Shown here in pieces: positions 1-6,730 of a stretch of 64,000 bases of DNA. A program made the position numbers and the translations under genes. Every line of letters starts with the position of its first letter. Position 1 is the first letter of the stretch. The notes beneath the pieces were generated by a model. It was not told the origin of the DNA. It searched no databases and saw only the letters and a list, made by a program, of their open reading frames with translations. Source of the DNA: Desulfuromonas sp. TF (GTDB taxonomy: Bacteria > Desulfobacterota > Desulfuromonadia > Desulfuromonadales > ATBO01); assembly GCF_000472285.1 (NCBI RefSeq), contig NZ_KI421413.1, positions 100,087 to 164,086 of the forward strand, read 5' to 3'.

Positions 1-788
1 AATTGCACCCTCCGGGCACAATCTTACTAGGGATGATAGGAGAGGGCAAAACAAGGGGTCAGGTAGCAATTCTCGACATTGAAGCGTGTAATAACCAGAA
101 CTCAGCGGCGATTCGAGTTTCGGATACGGAAATTGTGTCTGAGTACATCTACAGCTTTCTTGAGCAAGAATACGAACGTACTCGGCTCCGTGGTTCTGGA
201 GGGAACCAGCCCGCGCTCAACAAAAGCCGAGTAGAACAAATTCCTTTTTCTCTCCCACCTATTGAGGAACAACACCAAATCGTCGCCGAAGTCGAACGCC
301 GCCTCTCCATCGTCGCCGATGCCGAAGCGCAAGTCGACGCCAACCTCCGCCGCGCCGCCCGCCTGCGCCAGTCGATCCTCAAACAAGCCTTCTCCGGCCA
401 ACTCGTCTCCCAGGACCCAAACGACGAGCCGGCCAGCGTGCTGCTGGGACGGATACGGTCGCAGCAACCCCCGCAAACCAAAGAACCGGCCGCTCGCCAA
501 CGCAAGCACAGACTCCCTGCACCCAGGACAGGTGCACCCAGGACAGGTGCACCTGCGACCAATCCGCTGCCGATGGTCGCCGAAGCCCCCGCCCCCTACG
601 GCGACGCCATCATCGCCCGCATCCTCGCCACAATGCAACACGGCCGCGAATACGCCCGCGCTGATCTGGTCGACCCGCTCGGTTTGACTGCTGGCCAGTG
701 GAATACGGCGATTCAGGAGTTGAAGCGGGTAGGAAAGGTGCGGCAAGTTGGGGAGAGGCGTGGGGCGCGGTATGTAGTCTCTGGGTAG
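1..788 (+). CDS. hsdS: Type I restriction-modification specificity subunit HsdS, 3' part (gene runs off the left edge)
   Basis: The gene has no start in the window; the reading frame is open from base 3. The visible 261 residues contain the end of a target-recognition domain followed by the conserved HsdS central/C-terminal helix region (LPPIEEQHQIVAEVERRL, then RLRQSILKQAFSGQLV). HsdS sets the DNA sequence recognised by the HsdM2S methylase and HsdR2M2S nuclease. After the usual end of the family (about residue 150) there is a proline-rich linker with an in-frame 15-bp tandem duplication at 521-550. A tail of about 65 residues follows (IIARILATMQHGREYARADL onward) that reads like a winged-helix DNA-binding domain. 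The dGTPase gene begins 17 bp downstream, suggesting co-transcription. The family call is secure; the winged-helix call is inference. Confidence 0.9.
   Translation, partial: LHPPGTILLGMIGEGKTRGQVAILDIEACNNQNSAAIRVSDTEIVSEYIYSFLEQEYERTRLRGSGGNQPALNKSRVEQIPFSLPPIEEQHQIVAEVERRLSIVADAEAQVDANLRRAARLRQSILKQAFSGQLVSQDPNDEPASVLLGRIRSQQPPQTKEPAARQRKHRLPAPRTGAPRTGAPATNPLPMVAEAPAPYGDAIIARILATMQHGREYARADLVDPLGLTAGQWNTAIQELKRVGKVRQVGERRGARYVVSG
521..550 (+). repeat. 15-bp perfect tandem duplication inside hsdS
   Basis: The unit ACCCAGGACAGGTGC occurs twice head to tail. It encodes two PRTGA-type pentapeptides in the linker between the conserved HsdS helix region and the extra C-terminal domain. The period is a multiple of three, so copy-number change would alter linker length without a frameshift. 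Confidence 0.9.
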
Positions 789-805
789 AGATAAATGGAG
801 GTAAC

Positions 806-2020
806 ATGGGGAAAAATTCATTTGCAGAAGTGGCCTTAAATCCATCGAATCCGAAATGGAATCAATCTGTTTCTCGCGTATCCGAACTTTATCGGAAAAC
901 GGATGACATAAGGTCAGAATTTGCAAGAGATTTTACACGGATACTTCACTGCAATGCATATCGAAGACTGAAGCATAAGACTCAAGTTTTCTTTGCCACT
1001 CAAAACGACCATATTTGTACAAGGATTGAACACGTAAACCATGTATCGTCTGTTAGTCAGACAATTTCGCAGTATCTTGGTCTAAATACAGAATTAACAA
1101 GCGCGATAGCAATTGGACACGACCTTGGCCATGCGCCTTTTGGCCACGCTGGCGAGACGGTTATCAAAAAAATAGCAATTGATCATATAGGTGACAGCTT
1201 TTGGCACGAAAGGAATAGCCTTCGTTTTGTTGATGAAATTGAGACGTTGCCAGACAGTAGTGGACGGGATACAAACATGAATCTCACTTATGCAGTGAGA
1301 GATGGAATAGTTTCTCATTGTGGTGAGGTTGACGAGACAGGCCTACGGCCTAGGGATATGGCCATTGATTTGACAGAAATTGTAAAGCCAAATCAATATG
1401 CTCCGTTCAGTTGGGAAGCTTGTGTTGTCAAGGTTTCTGACAAGGTTGCTTACTTAGGGAGGGACATTGAGGATGCAATTAGGATTGGGATTTTGACTTA
1501 CAGCGAACTTAAAAAGCTTAAGCAAATTTCCGGATCTCCTCTGAAAGAAATCAACAACACAATAATAATGCATGACTTTATTGTTGATTTGTGTAATTCA
1601 AGTTCTCCTGAAATAGGGATCTCCTTTTCAGAGAAGCACTTGGAATTAATAAATAATATTAAAAAATTCAATTATGAAACCATCTATTTTCACCCTCGAC
1701 TTGAAAATTATAAAAAATATGTGGAACTTGTTATTCGATCTATTTTTGAGAGCCTTAAAGTGTGCTACAACAAGATGGAAACGCCAAATGTTATAAAATC
1801 TCATTCGAAATTTTATCCTAAATTTTCAGAATATTTTTTCGCATGGCTTAACAAATATTCGAATGCTAGCACCGCAAGGGGGGAGACGGGACGACTAAAT
1901 AACAAAGTGATATATGACATGAATAATGAACGGCAATATCACCAAGCAATAATCGATTTCATAACGGCAATGAGCGATCAATTTGCAATCAAATCTTATA
2001 ATGAACTGACAAGTTTTTGA
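806..2020 (+). CDS. HD-domain dGTP triphosphohydrolase-like protein in the RM locus
   Basis: This 404-residue protein belongs to the Dgt/HD dNTPase family, which splits dGTP (or other dNTPs) into the nucleoside and triphosphate. The family signature RRLKHKTQVF lies near residue 53, the first metal-ligand histidine in EHVNHV near 75, and the HD core GHDLGHAPFGH near 104. ATG 806 is chosen because GGAGG sits at 797-801; an upstream in-frame extension would lie entirely within hsdS. Base composition is clearly AT-rich compared with the flanking hsd genes, especially after about 1500, which suggests separate acquisition. It sits 17 bp after hsdS and 25 bp before an hsdM start, so it is probably part of the RM operon. 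Some dGTPases protect bacteria from phage by draining dNTPs; a defence role here is inference. A second, ordinary Dgt is at 22278-23411. Confidence 0.85.
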   Translation: MGKNSFAEVALNPSNPKWNQSVSRVSELYRKTDDIRSEFARDFTRILHCNAYRRLKHKTQVFFATQNDHICTRIEHVNHVSSVSQTISQYLGLNTELTSAIAIGHDLGHAPFGHAGETVIKKIAIDHIGDSFWHERNSLRFVDEIETLPDSSGRDTNMNLTYAVRDGIVSHCGEVDETGLRPRDMAIDLTEIVKPNQYAPFSWEACVVKVSDKVAYLGRDIEDAIRIGILTYSELKKLKQISGSPLKEINNTIIMHDFIVDLCNSSSPEIGISFSEKHLELINNIKKFNYETIYFHPRLENYKKYVELVIRSIFESLKVCYNKMETPNVIKSHSKFYPKFSEYFFAWLNKYSNASTARGETGRLNNKVIYDMNNERQYHQAIIDFITAMSDQFAIKSYNELTSF

Positions 2021-2045
2021 TAGATCGAATAAAGGTGAATTATTC

Positions 2046-2292
2046 ATGACCCCAGCCGCAATCGTAAGCAAACTCTGGAACTTCTGCAACGTCCTCCGCG
2101 ACGACGGCATGAGCTACGGCGACTATGTCGAGCAGCTCACCTATCTGCTTTTCCTTAAGATGGCCGACGAACGCACCAGACCGCCCTACAGCCAGCCGAG
2201 CAGCGTCCCGGCCGACTACGCCTGGCCGACCCTGGTGAAGAAGGTCGGTGACGACCTCTTCGACCATTACCGCCACACCCTCGAAGCCCTCG
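2046..2292 (+). repeat. hsdM 5'-end direct repeat, copy 1 (broken gene)
   Basis: 247 bp matching 5160-5406 in the same orientation with no indels. The sequences upstream of the two copies are unrelated, so the repeat begins at or very near the start codon in both. Confidence 0.9.
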
Positions 2293-2339
2293 ACCAATTC
2301 ATCATACACCTCTTGTGGGATTCTTGCCTATTTGAATGA
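2046..2339 (+). pseudogene. Truncated 5' fragment of hsdM
   Basis: Bases 2046-2292 encode the first 82 or so residues of HsdM and align without gaps to 5160-5406 at the start of the intact hsdM. I count about a dozen mismatches by eye, mostly at third codon positions. The match stops abruptly after 2292; the frame then reads about 15 unrelated codons to a TGA at 2337-2339. The N-terminal helical part is present, but the SAM-binding (DPACGTGGF) and catalytic (NPPF) motifs are missing, so it cannot methylate. It has its own ribosome-binding site (AAAGGTG, 2032-2038) directly behind the dGTPase. It looks like the original start of an hsdM that was displaced. Confidence 0.88.
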
Positions 2340-2352
2340 AAGGGTTGTTGCT

Positions 2353-2781
2353 ATGCCAGATGTTAAAAGACAAATTGAGGCCGAAATTACTCAACTGCAT
2401 CCTGAGGCGACAAACTTCCAATTCTCAATAGCGCTGAGAGAGTTTCTAGGTGGACGCGTCTATTACATTGAATATGAGGATGATCAAAACGAAGAAGAAA
2501 ACAATCAGTATTATGCCCATGTTGATGCCAATGGCGAAATTGATTTATATGATGACGGAGTTGATGTTTTGAGAGAGCTTCAACTAGAAATGGATAAAAG
2601 GAGAACATTTCTTCAGAGAATTAATGAAATATCCTTTTCCGAGTTCATAGGTGGTATAATAGCTATTCTGGTTACAATAGCATTCTTGACAATGTGGGCA
2701 TTTAGAGATGTAAAGTCAGAGTATATTCCAATTTTCAGTATTGTACTGGGATACTATTTTGGGAAGAATGTTGGTAAATAA
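2353..2781 (+). CDS. Hypothetical protein with two C-terminal membrane segments
   Basis: This 142-residue protein is not recognised. The first 95 or so residues are hydrophilic and acidic (a run YYIEYEDDQNEEENNQYY around 37-54). Two hydrophobic stretches follow, about residues 97-117 (FIGGIIAILVTIAFLTMWAF) and 123-140 (IPIFSIVLGYYFGKNVG), with no signal peptide. ATG 2353 is preceded by GAAAGGG at 2338-2344. The gene is AT-rich like the dGTPase and unlike the hsd genes, so it probably came in by transfer. It starts right behind the breakpoint of the hsdM fragment. A soluble domain plus two TM helices is a layout seen in some membrane-acting defence effectors, but nothing here proves that role. 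Confidence 0.6.
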   Translation: MPDVKRQIEAEITQLHPEATNFQFSIALREFLGGRVYYIEYEDDQNEEENNQYYAHVDANGEIDLYDDGVDVLRELQLEMDKRRTFLQRINEISFSEFIGGIIAILVTIAFLTMWAFRDVKSEYIPIFSIVLGYYFGKNVGK

Positions 2782-2816
2782 TTTAATATTGCATAAAGTA
2801 TCAAGGAGATGACCTG

Positions 2817-3824
2817 ATGCCCAGCGGTATTTCGCATATGCTTCTCAGCCGATATCTTCCGGTGGAGGCCGATAGGCCTTACAGCCATAAAATGAGGGCG
2901 AATACCCGTTATTTTCAGATCGGAAGTATCGCCCCCGATCTCCCTTACGCCAGTGTAACCGACAACGATTTCCTCGACTCTGACAGCGAGCTCGCCAACA
3001 TATTTCATTTCACATCACCGGGGCAGGCACCGAGCCTGGCACCCAACCGCCTGCCACTGATGGGTTTAGAGCAGGTGAAGACGTTTATTGAAAACGGAGC
3101 GGACAAGAGAGGGTGTGACGCCTTCTTCTGGTTCCTGGTTGGCTATGCCTCCCATCTTATTGCTGACGGCGTCTGCCATCCCTATGTCATGGATAAAGTT
3201 GGTCGCTACGAAGGATCAAACAAGGCGGTGCACCGAGCGCTCGAAATGGGGATTGACGTTCTTCTTTTCAAGCATTTCACCGGTGATAGAGGCCATGCCA
3301 TAGAGGCCGGTTACGCCAGAATGGACACCTACATCAAGGGCTTCAACGACTTGAAATATTCCAACATGGTGTGCAACCACTTTGCGAATCTGATTGAATC
3401 GATCTATGGTAGGGGTGTTCAACCGGAAGAGATTGCTGGCTGGGTGGAGGGTATGGCCCGGCTGTTCTGCCTTTCTACCGGCAGGTGGCCGAACTGGTTC
3501 CGGACACTCGATGCCACCCGGCCTTTCGTCTTCAGGGAAATCGCAGATCTGGATGGACAGGAAGATGACTACCTTGCTCTCGAAAGGCCGAGATTCTGGG
3601 ACGAGAATTTCCTTGGAAGGGATCGCATCCACTTTTTTGAGGACTGCTTGCCGCGGTTCAATGAAAAAATGATCGATTTCATGGAGAAGGCTTGGGCCTT
3701 CGTTTATGAATCCGGACCAGGTCTTGGCGAGAACGATCTGCCAGCGTATAGCCTAGATACCGGCCGGCCCGTAGCCAATTTCGATGACATCGCTATAATT
3801 CCATCCCAATGGGAGGTCGCATGA
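2817..3824 (+). CDS. Zinc-dependent phospholipase C-like domain protein
   Basis: This 335-residue protein resembles the zinc-dependent phospholipase C / S1-P1 nuclease-like family. Supporting motifs are the early histidine in MPSGISHMLL, GSIAPDLPY near residue 37, and GYASHLIADGVCHPY near 107, in which H, D and H are the expected zinc ligands. There is no signal peptide, so the protein should be cytoplasmic, unlike secreted bacterial PLCs. Its substrate cannot be inferred. The start has a strong AAGGAG ribosome-binding site (2803-2808). The stop overlaps the start of the next gene (ATGA), so it is translationally coupled to the lipoprotein. Composition is intermediate between the AT-rich genes before it and the GC-rich hsdM after it. 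Confidence 0.7.
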   Translation: MPSGISHMLLSRYLPVEADRPYSHKMRANTRYFQIGSIAPDLPYASVTDNDFLDSDSELANIFHFTSPGQAPSLAPNRLPLMGLEQVKTFIENGADKRGCDAFFWFLVGYASHLIADGVCHPYVMDKVGRYEGSNKAVHRALEMGIDVLLFKHFTGDRGHAIEAGYARMDTYIKGFNDLKYSNMVCNHFANLIESIYGRGVQPEEIAGWVEGMARLFCLSTGRWPNWFRTLDATRPFVFREIADLDGQEDDYLALERPRFWDENFLGRDRIHFFEDCLPRFNEKMIDFMEKAWAFVYESGPGLGENDLPAYSLDTGRPVANFDDIAIIPSQWEVA

Positions 3825-4270
3825 TATCGTCGCGGTTCTGTTTTTTATTCGCAATCCTCCTCCTCACTTCTGGTTGTGCGGCCATTACCGGCGGTATCGA
3901 CGAGGTTGAAAGGGATGAGTTTCTGTACAAGCTCCCGCTGATGAACGAACAGGTGTTGGGCAGCCTGAAATATGACGATCCCTCAAGGGATCTGCGGACT
4001 TTGACGATAAAGGCTTACGACGAGCTTTTAGGCATGACAGAGCTTGTAGAGGATGGCGAAGAGGGTATCGATTTCATTCAAAAGAGCAGGGCCGAGACAA
4101 AGTTCCATATACTGCAGAACACGTTCCTTGTTTGCCTTCATTCGGAGACATGGGGGTATCTGCTCTGTGATGATGCAGCGACACCGGGAGGCGATCGGGT
4201 TGAGATCGGGAAAGATCTCCCGCCGCTGGAATCGTCCTATGAGGCTCTACTGGAGACCCGTTCCAGGTAA
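3821..4270 (+). CDS. Small predicted lipoprotein of unknown function
   Basis: 149 residues. The N-terminus is a lipoprotein signal: basic start, hydrophobic core FCFLFAILLL and lipobox LTSGC, giving a lipid-anchored Cys near residue 16. The rest is soluble and moderately acidic, with no recognised family. ATG 3821 is preferred over the in-frame ATG 3809 because GGGAGG lies at 3811-3816 and because it forms an ATGA overlap with the PLC-like gene. The Fic gene follows after 12 bp, so PLC-like, lipoprotein and Fic appear to be one operon. Confidence 0.65.
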   Translation: MISSRFCFLFAILLLTSGCAAITGGIDEVERDEFLYKLPLMNEQVLGSLKYDDPSRDLRTLTIKAYDELLGMTELVEDGEEGIDFIQKSRAETKFHILQNTFLVCLHSETWGYLLCDDAATPGGDRVEIGKDLPPLESSYEALLETRSR

Positions 4271-4282
4271 AGGTAAAAGCGA

Positions 4283-4918
4283 ATGACCCCACATGATCGC
4301 TACGATACCTCGGGTCTCCCAGAAGACCAGTATGAGCCGGAATCCAACGGTACAGTGCTGAAAAACCTCCTCGGTATCACGACACGTGAAAAGATGGAAA
4401 CTGCCGAGACAGCCGAGCTTTGGCTGGCCGAGGAGCAATTGCTTGGAGAGATCGAACAGGATCAGTCGTTTACCGCCCCAGACATTTGTGGCATGCACCG
4501 GCTCTGGCTTGGGCGCATCTACTCATGGGCTGGTGAATACCGAAAGGTAAATCTCAGCAAGGATGGGTTCACCTTTGCCATGGCCCACACGATTCCGGCA
4601 TTAATGGCGGAGTTCGAGCGCGATCAGCTGGCGCGCTACACCCCCTGTCACTTCAGTGAGCGTGAAACTATTGCCCAAGCCTTGGCCGAGGTGCATGTGG
4701 AGCTGATGCTGATCCATCCGTTTCGTGAGGGGAACGGTCGGCTTGGCCGCCTGCTGGCGACCCTGATGGGGCTTCAGGCAGGTCTTCCGCTTCTTGATTT
4801 CAGCGAAATGGCGGGGCGGCGCAAGGAAGAGTATTTTGCCGCGGTGCGGGCGGGCCTAGATCGGGAATATCGCCCTATGACGCACCTCTTTGTCGACGTT
4901 ATCGAGCTTTCTTCTTGA
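4283..4918 (+). CDS. Fic-family AMP-transferase (toxin-like)
   Basis: A 211-residue Fic protein. The catalytic loop HPFREGNGRLGR begins at residue 144 and matches the HPFx(D/E)GNGRxxR signature, including the catalytic His, the Mg-binding acidic residue and the anion-hole Gly/Arg. Fic enzymes transfer AMP from ATP to target hydroxyls; stand-alone Fic toxins of this size often modify DNA gyrase/topoisomerase IV or other proteins, but the target here is unknown. I see no internal inhibitory (S/T)xxxE(G/N) motif, so it should need a separate (class I) antitoxin. The small gene on the opposite strand (4899-5093) carries that motif. Ribosome-binding site AAAGG at 4269-4273. Last gene of the PLC/lipoprotein/Fic operon. 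Confidence 0.9.
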   Translation: MTPHDRYDTSGLPEDQYEPESNGTVLKNLLGITTREKMETAETAELWLAEEQLLGEIEQDQSFTAPDICGMHRLWLGRIYSWAGEYRKVNLSKDGFTFAMAHTIPALMAEFERDQLARYTPCHFSERETIAQALAEVHVELMLIHPFREGNGRLGRLLATLMGLQAGLPLLDFSEMAGRRKEEYFAAVRAGLDREYRPMTHLFVDVIELSS

Positions 4919-5093
4919 CGGTGCTGGAAGAGACTTCCCCGGACTTGGTTGCGACAAACCGTCCGGAAGCGGCATCGCGCTTGACCTGGATCCCCTCAAT
5001 GGCGGAGGAACTCTCGATATTAAGGGCCAAGGCACGCTCCCGCTGGGAGGCATCCTTGAGATAGGGATTGGTGTTCAGGAGAGATTTTTTCAT
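4899..5093 (-). CDS. Putative Fic antitoxin (class I-like, inhibitory motif SSAIEG)
   Basis: A 64-residue protein starting MKKSLLNTNPYLKD. Residues 29-34 read SSAIEG, which fits the Fic inhibitory motif (S/T)xxxE(G/N); its glutamate blocks productive ATP binding in Fic proteins. The C-terminal half is lysine-rich (ending TVKKKAR). The gene is convergent with fic and their 3' ends overlap by 20 bp (4899-4918). That layout is odd, because class I antitoxins usually sit just upstream of fic on the same strand. A TATACT box ends 7 nt before the ATG, so the transcript may be leaderless. The function is inferred from the motif plus the neighbour. Confidence 0.7.
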   Translation of the reverse strand: MKKSLLNTNPYLKDASQRERALALNIESSSAIEGIQVKRDAASGRFVATKSGEVSSSTVKKKAR

Positions 5094-5100
5094 AACCCCA

Positions 5101-5106
5101 AGTATA
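5101..5106 (-). promoter_or_regulatory. Candidate -10 box for the Fic antitoxin gene
   Basis: On the minus strand TATACT is followed by only 7 nt before the ATG at 5093. Transcription would therefore start at or next to the initiation codon. No good -35 hexamer is visible at 16-18 bp. The 6-bp GTATAC palindrome overlapping the box could be part of an operator. Confidence 0.4.
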
Positions 5107-5159
5107 CAACAGCCCGAAGCCGAAATCATTATGAAAAACCACGCATTGAGAGATAATCC

Positions 5160-5406
5160 ATGACCCCCGCCGCAATCGTAAGCAAACTCTGGAACTTCTG
5201 CAACGTCCTCCGCGATGACGGCATGAGCTACGGCGACTACGTCGAGCAGCTCACCTATCTGCTCTTCCTCAAGATGGCCGACGAGCGCACCAAGCCACCC
5301 TACAACCAGCCGAGCAGCGTCCCGGCCGACTACGCCTGGCCGACCCTGGTGAAGAAGGACGGCGACGACCTCTTCGACCATTACCGTCACACCCTCGAAG
5401 CCCTCG
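5160..5406 (+). repeat. hsdM 5'-end direct repeat, copy 2 (intact gene)
   Basis: Partner of 2046-2292. Homologous exchange between the copies would delete 3114 bp (two-TM protein, PLC-like, lipoprotein, fic and antitoxin) and rejoin the dGTPase to a complete hsdM with the copy 1 ribosome-binding site. Confidence 0.9.
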
Positions 5407-6662
5407 GCAACGAAAAGGGTCTGCTCGGGCTGATCTTTAACAAGTCCCAGAACAAGTTCCAGGACCCCGCCAAGCTGCGCCGCCTGATCGTCGACCTCAT
5501 CGACAAGGAGAACTGGTCGGTGATGAGCGCCGACGTCAAGGGGGACGCCTACGAGGGGCTGCTGGAGAAGAACGCCCAGGACACCAAGAGCGGGGCAGGG
5601 CAGTACTTCACCCCCCGGCCGCTGATCCAGGCCATCGTAGACGCCGTCGCCCCCAGGCCCGGCGACTCCATCTGCGACCCGGCCTGCGGCACCGGCGGCT
5701 TTCTGCTGGCGGCCCACGACTACATCGTCGAGAACCATCCCCACATGACCAAGGCGGAGCTCAAGGCGCTCAAGGGGGAGACCTTCATGGGGTGCGAGCT
5801 GGTGCAGTCGACGGCCCGGCTCTGCGCCATGAACCTGATGCTCCACGGCATCGCCGGCAACGGGGACGGCACCCGCCTGCCGCTGGTGGTGGGCGACTCC
5901 CTGGCCGGCGACCCCGGCGACCGCTACGAGATCGTCCTCACCAATCCCCCCTTCGGCAAGAAAAGCTCGACCACCATCGTCGGAGAGGACGGGAAGGTCG
6001 GCCGCGAGACCGAGATCATCGAGCGAGACGACTTCTGGGCTACCACCTCGAACAAGCAGCTCAACTTCCTGCAGCACGTCAAGACCCTGCTCAAACAGCA
6101 CGGCCGCGCCGCCGTGGTCGTCCCCGACAACGTGCTCTTCGAAGGCGGGGCAGGGGAGACGATCCGCCGCAAGCTCCTGCATGAATGCGAAGTGCACACC
6201 CTCCTGCGCCTCCCCACCGGCCTCTTCTACGCCCAAGGCGTTAAGGCGAACGTCCTCTTCTTCGACCGCAAGCCCGCCAGCGAGACTCCCTGGACGAAGA
6301 AGCTCTGGATCTACGACCTGCGCACCAACCAGCACTTCACCCTCAAGACCAACTCCCTCAAGCGCGGCGATCTCGATGAGTTCGTAAAGCTCTACAATCC
6401 CGCCAAGCGGCAGCAACGCACCGCCACCTGGAGCGAGAAAAATCCCGACGGCCGCTGGCGCTGTTTCGACTTCGAGGAAATCGTCGCCCGCGACAAGGCC
6501 AGCCTTGACATCTTCTGGCTGCGGGACGAATCGCTGGAGGATTCGGACAACCTGCCCGACCCGGGTGTGATCGCTGCCGAAATTGTGCAGGATCTGGAGG
6601 CGGCGCTTGAGCAGTTCCGGTTGATTGCGGAGGATTTGGGGGAGGAAGTCACAGAGGGTTAA
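5160..6662 (+). CDS. hsdM: Type I restriction-modification DNA methyltransferase subunit HsdM
   Basis: A 500-residue, apparently complete N6-adenine methyltransferase subunit. It has an N-terminal HsdM helical domain (about 1-130), SAM-binding motif I DPACGTGGFL near residue 173 and catalytic motif IV NPPF near 261. It methylates adenine in the sequence chosen by HsdS. No hsdS or hsdR follows; the next gene, 68 bp on, is unrelated. The only hsdS in view is the one at 1-788, 4.4 kb upstream, with the dGTPase and the Fic cassette between. Its first 247 bp are duplicated at 2046-2292. GC content is high, like the hsdS end. Whether HsdR lies left of the window cannot be seen. Confidence 0.95.
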   Translation: MTPAAIVSKLWNFCNVLRDDGMSYGDYVEQLTYLLFLKMADERTKPPYNQPSSVPADYAWPTLVKKDGDDLFDHYRHTLEALGNEKGLLGLIFNKSQNKFQDPAKLRRLIVDLIDKENWSVMSADVKGDAYEGLLEKNAQDTKSGAGQYFTPRPLIQAIVDAVAPRPGDSICDPACGTGGFLLAAHDYIVENHPHMTKAELKALKGETFMGCELVQSTARLCAMNLMLHGIAGNGDGTRLPLVVGDSLAGDPGDRYEIVLTNPPFGKKSSTTIVGEDGKVGRETEIIERDDFWATTSNKQLNFLQHVKTLLKQHGRAAVVVPDNVLFEGGAGETIRRKLLHECEVHTLLRLPTGLFYAQGVKANVLFFDRKPASETPWTKKLWIYDLRTNQHFTLKTNSLKRGDLDEFVKLYNPAKRQQRTATWSEKNPDGRWRCFDFEEIVARDKASLDIFWLRDESLEDSDNLPDPGVIAAEIVQDLEAALEQFRLIAEDLGEEVTEG

Positions 6663-6730
6663 ATGTTCCTGCATGGAGCTGTGTATGACCTCATGCTACA
6701 TTGATAATTCGATGATTGAGGAGCGTTTTT

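Noticed and set aside
698-805. N-terminal extension of the RM-linked dGTPase overlapping hsdS
   Set aside because: The frame is open by chance within hsdS; GGAGG and ATG 806 define the start, and the family homology begins after it.
4899-6674. A 591-codon minus-strand open frame opposite hsdM
   Set aside because: Only its last 64 codons (from 5093) form a real gene, the Fic antitoxin; the rest is antisense to hsdM and low in complexity.
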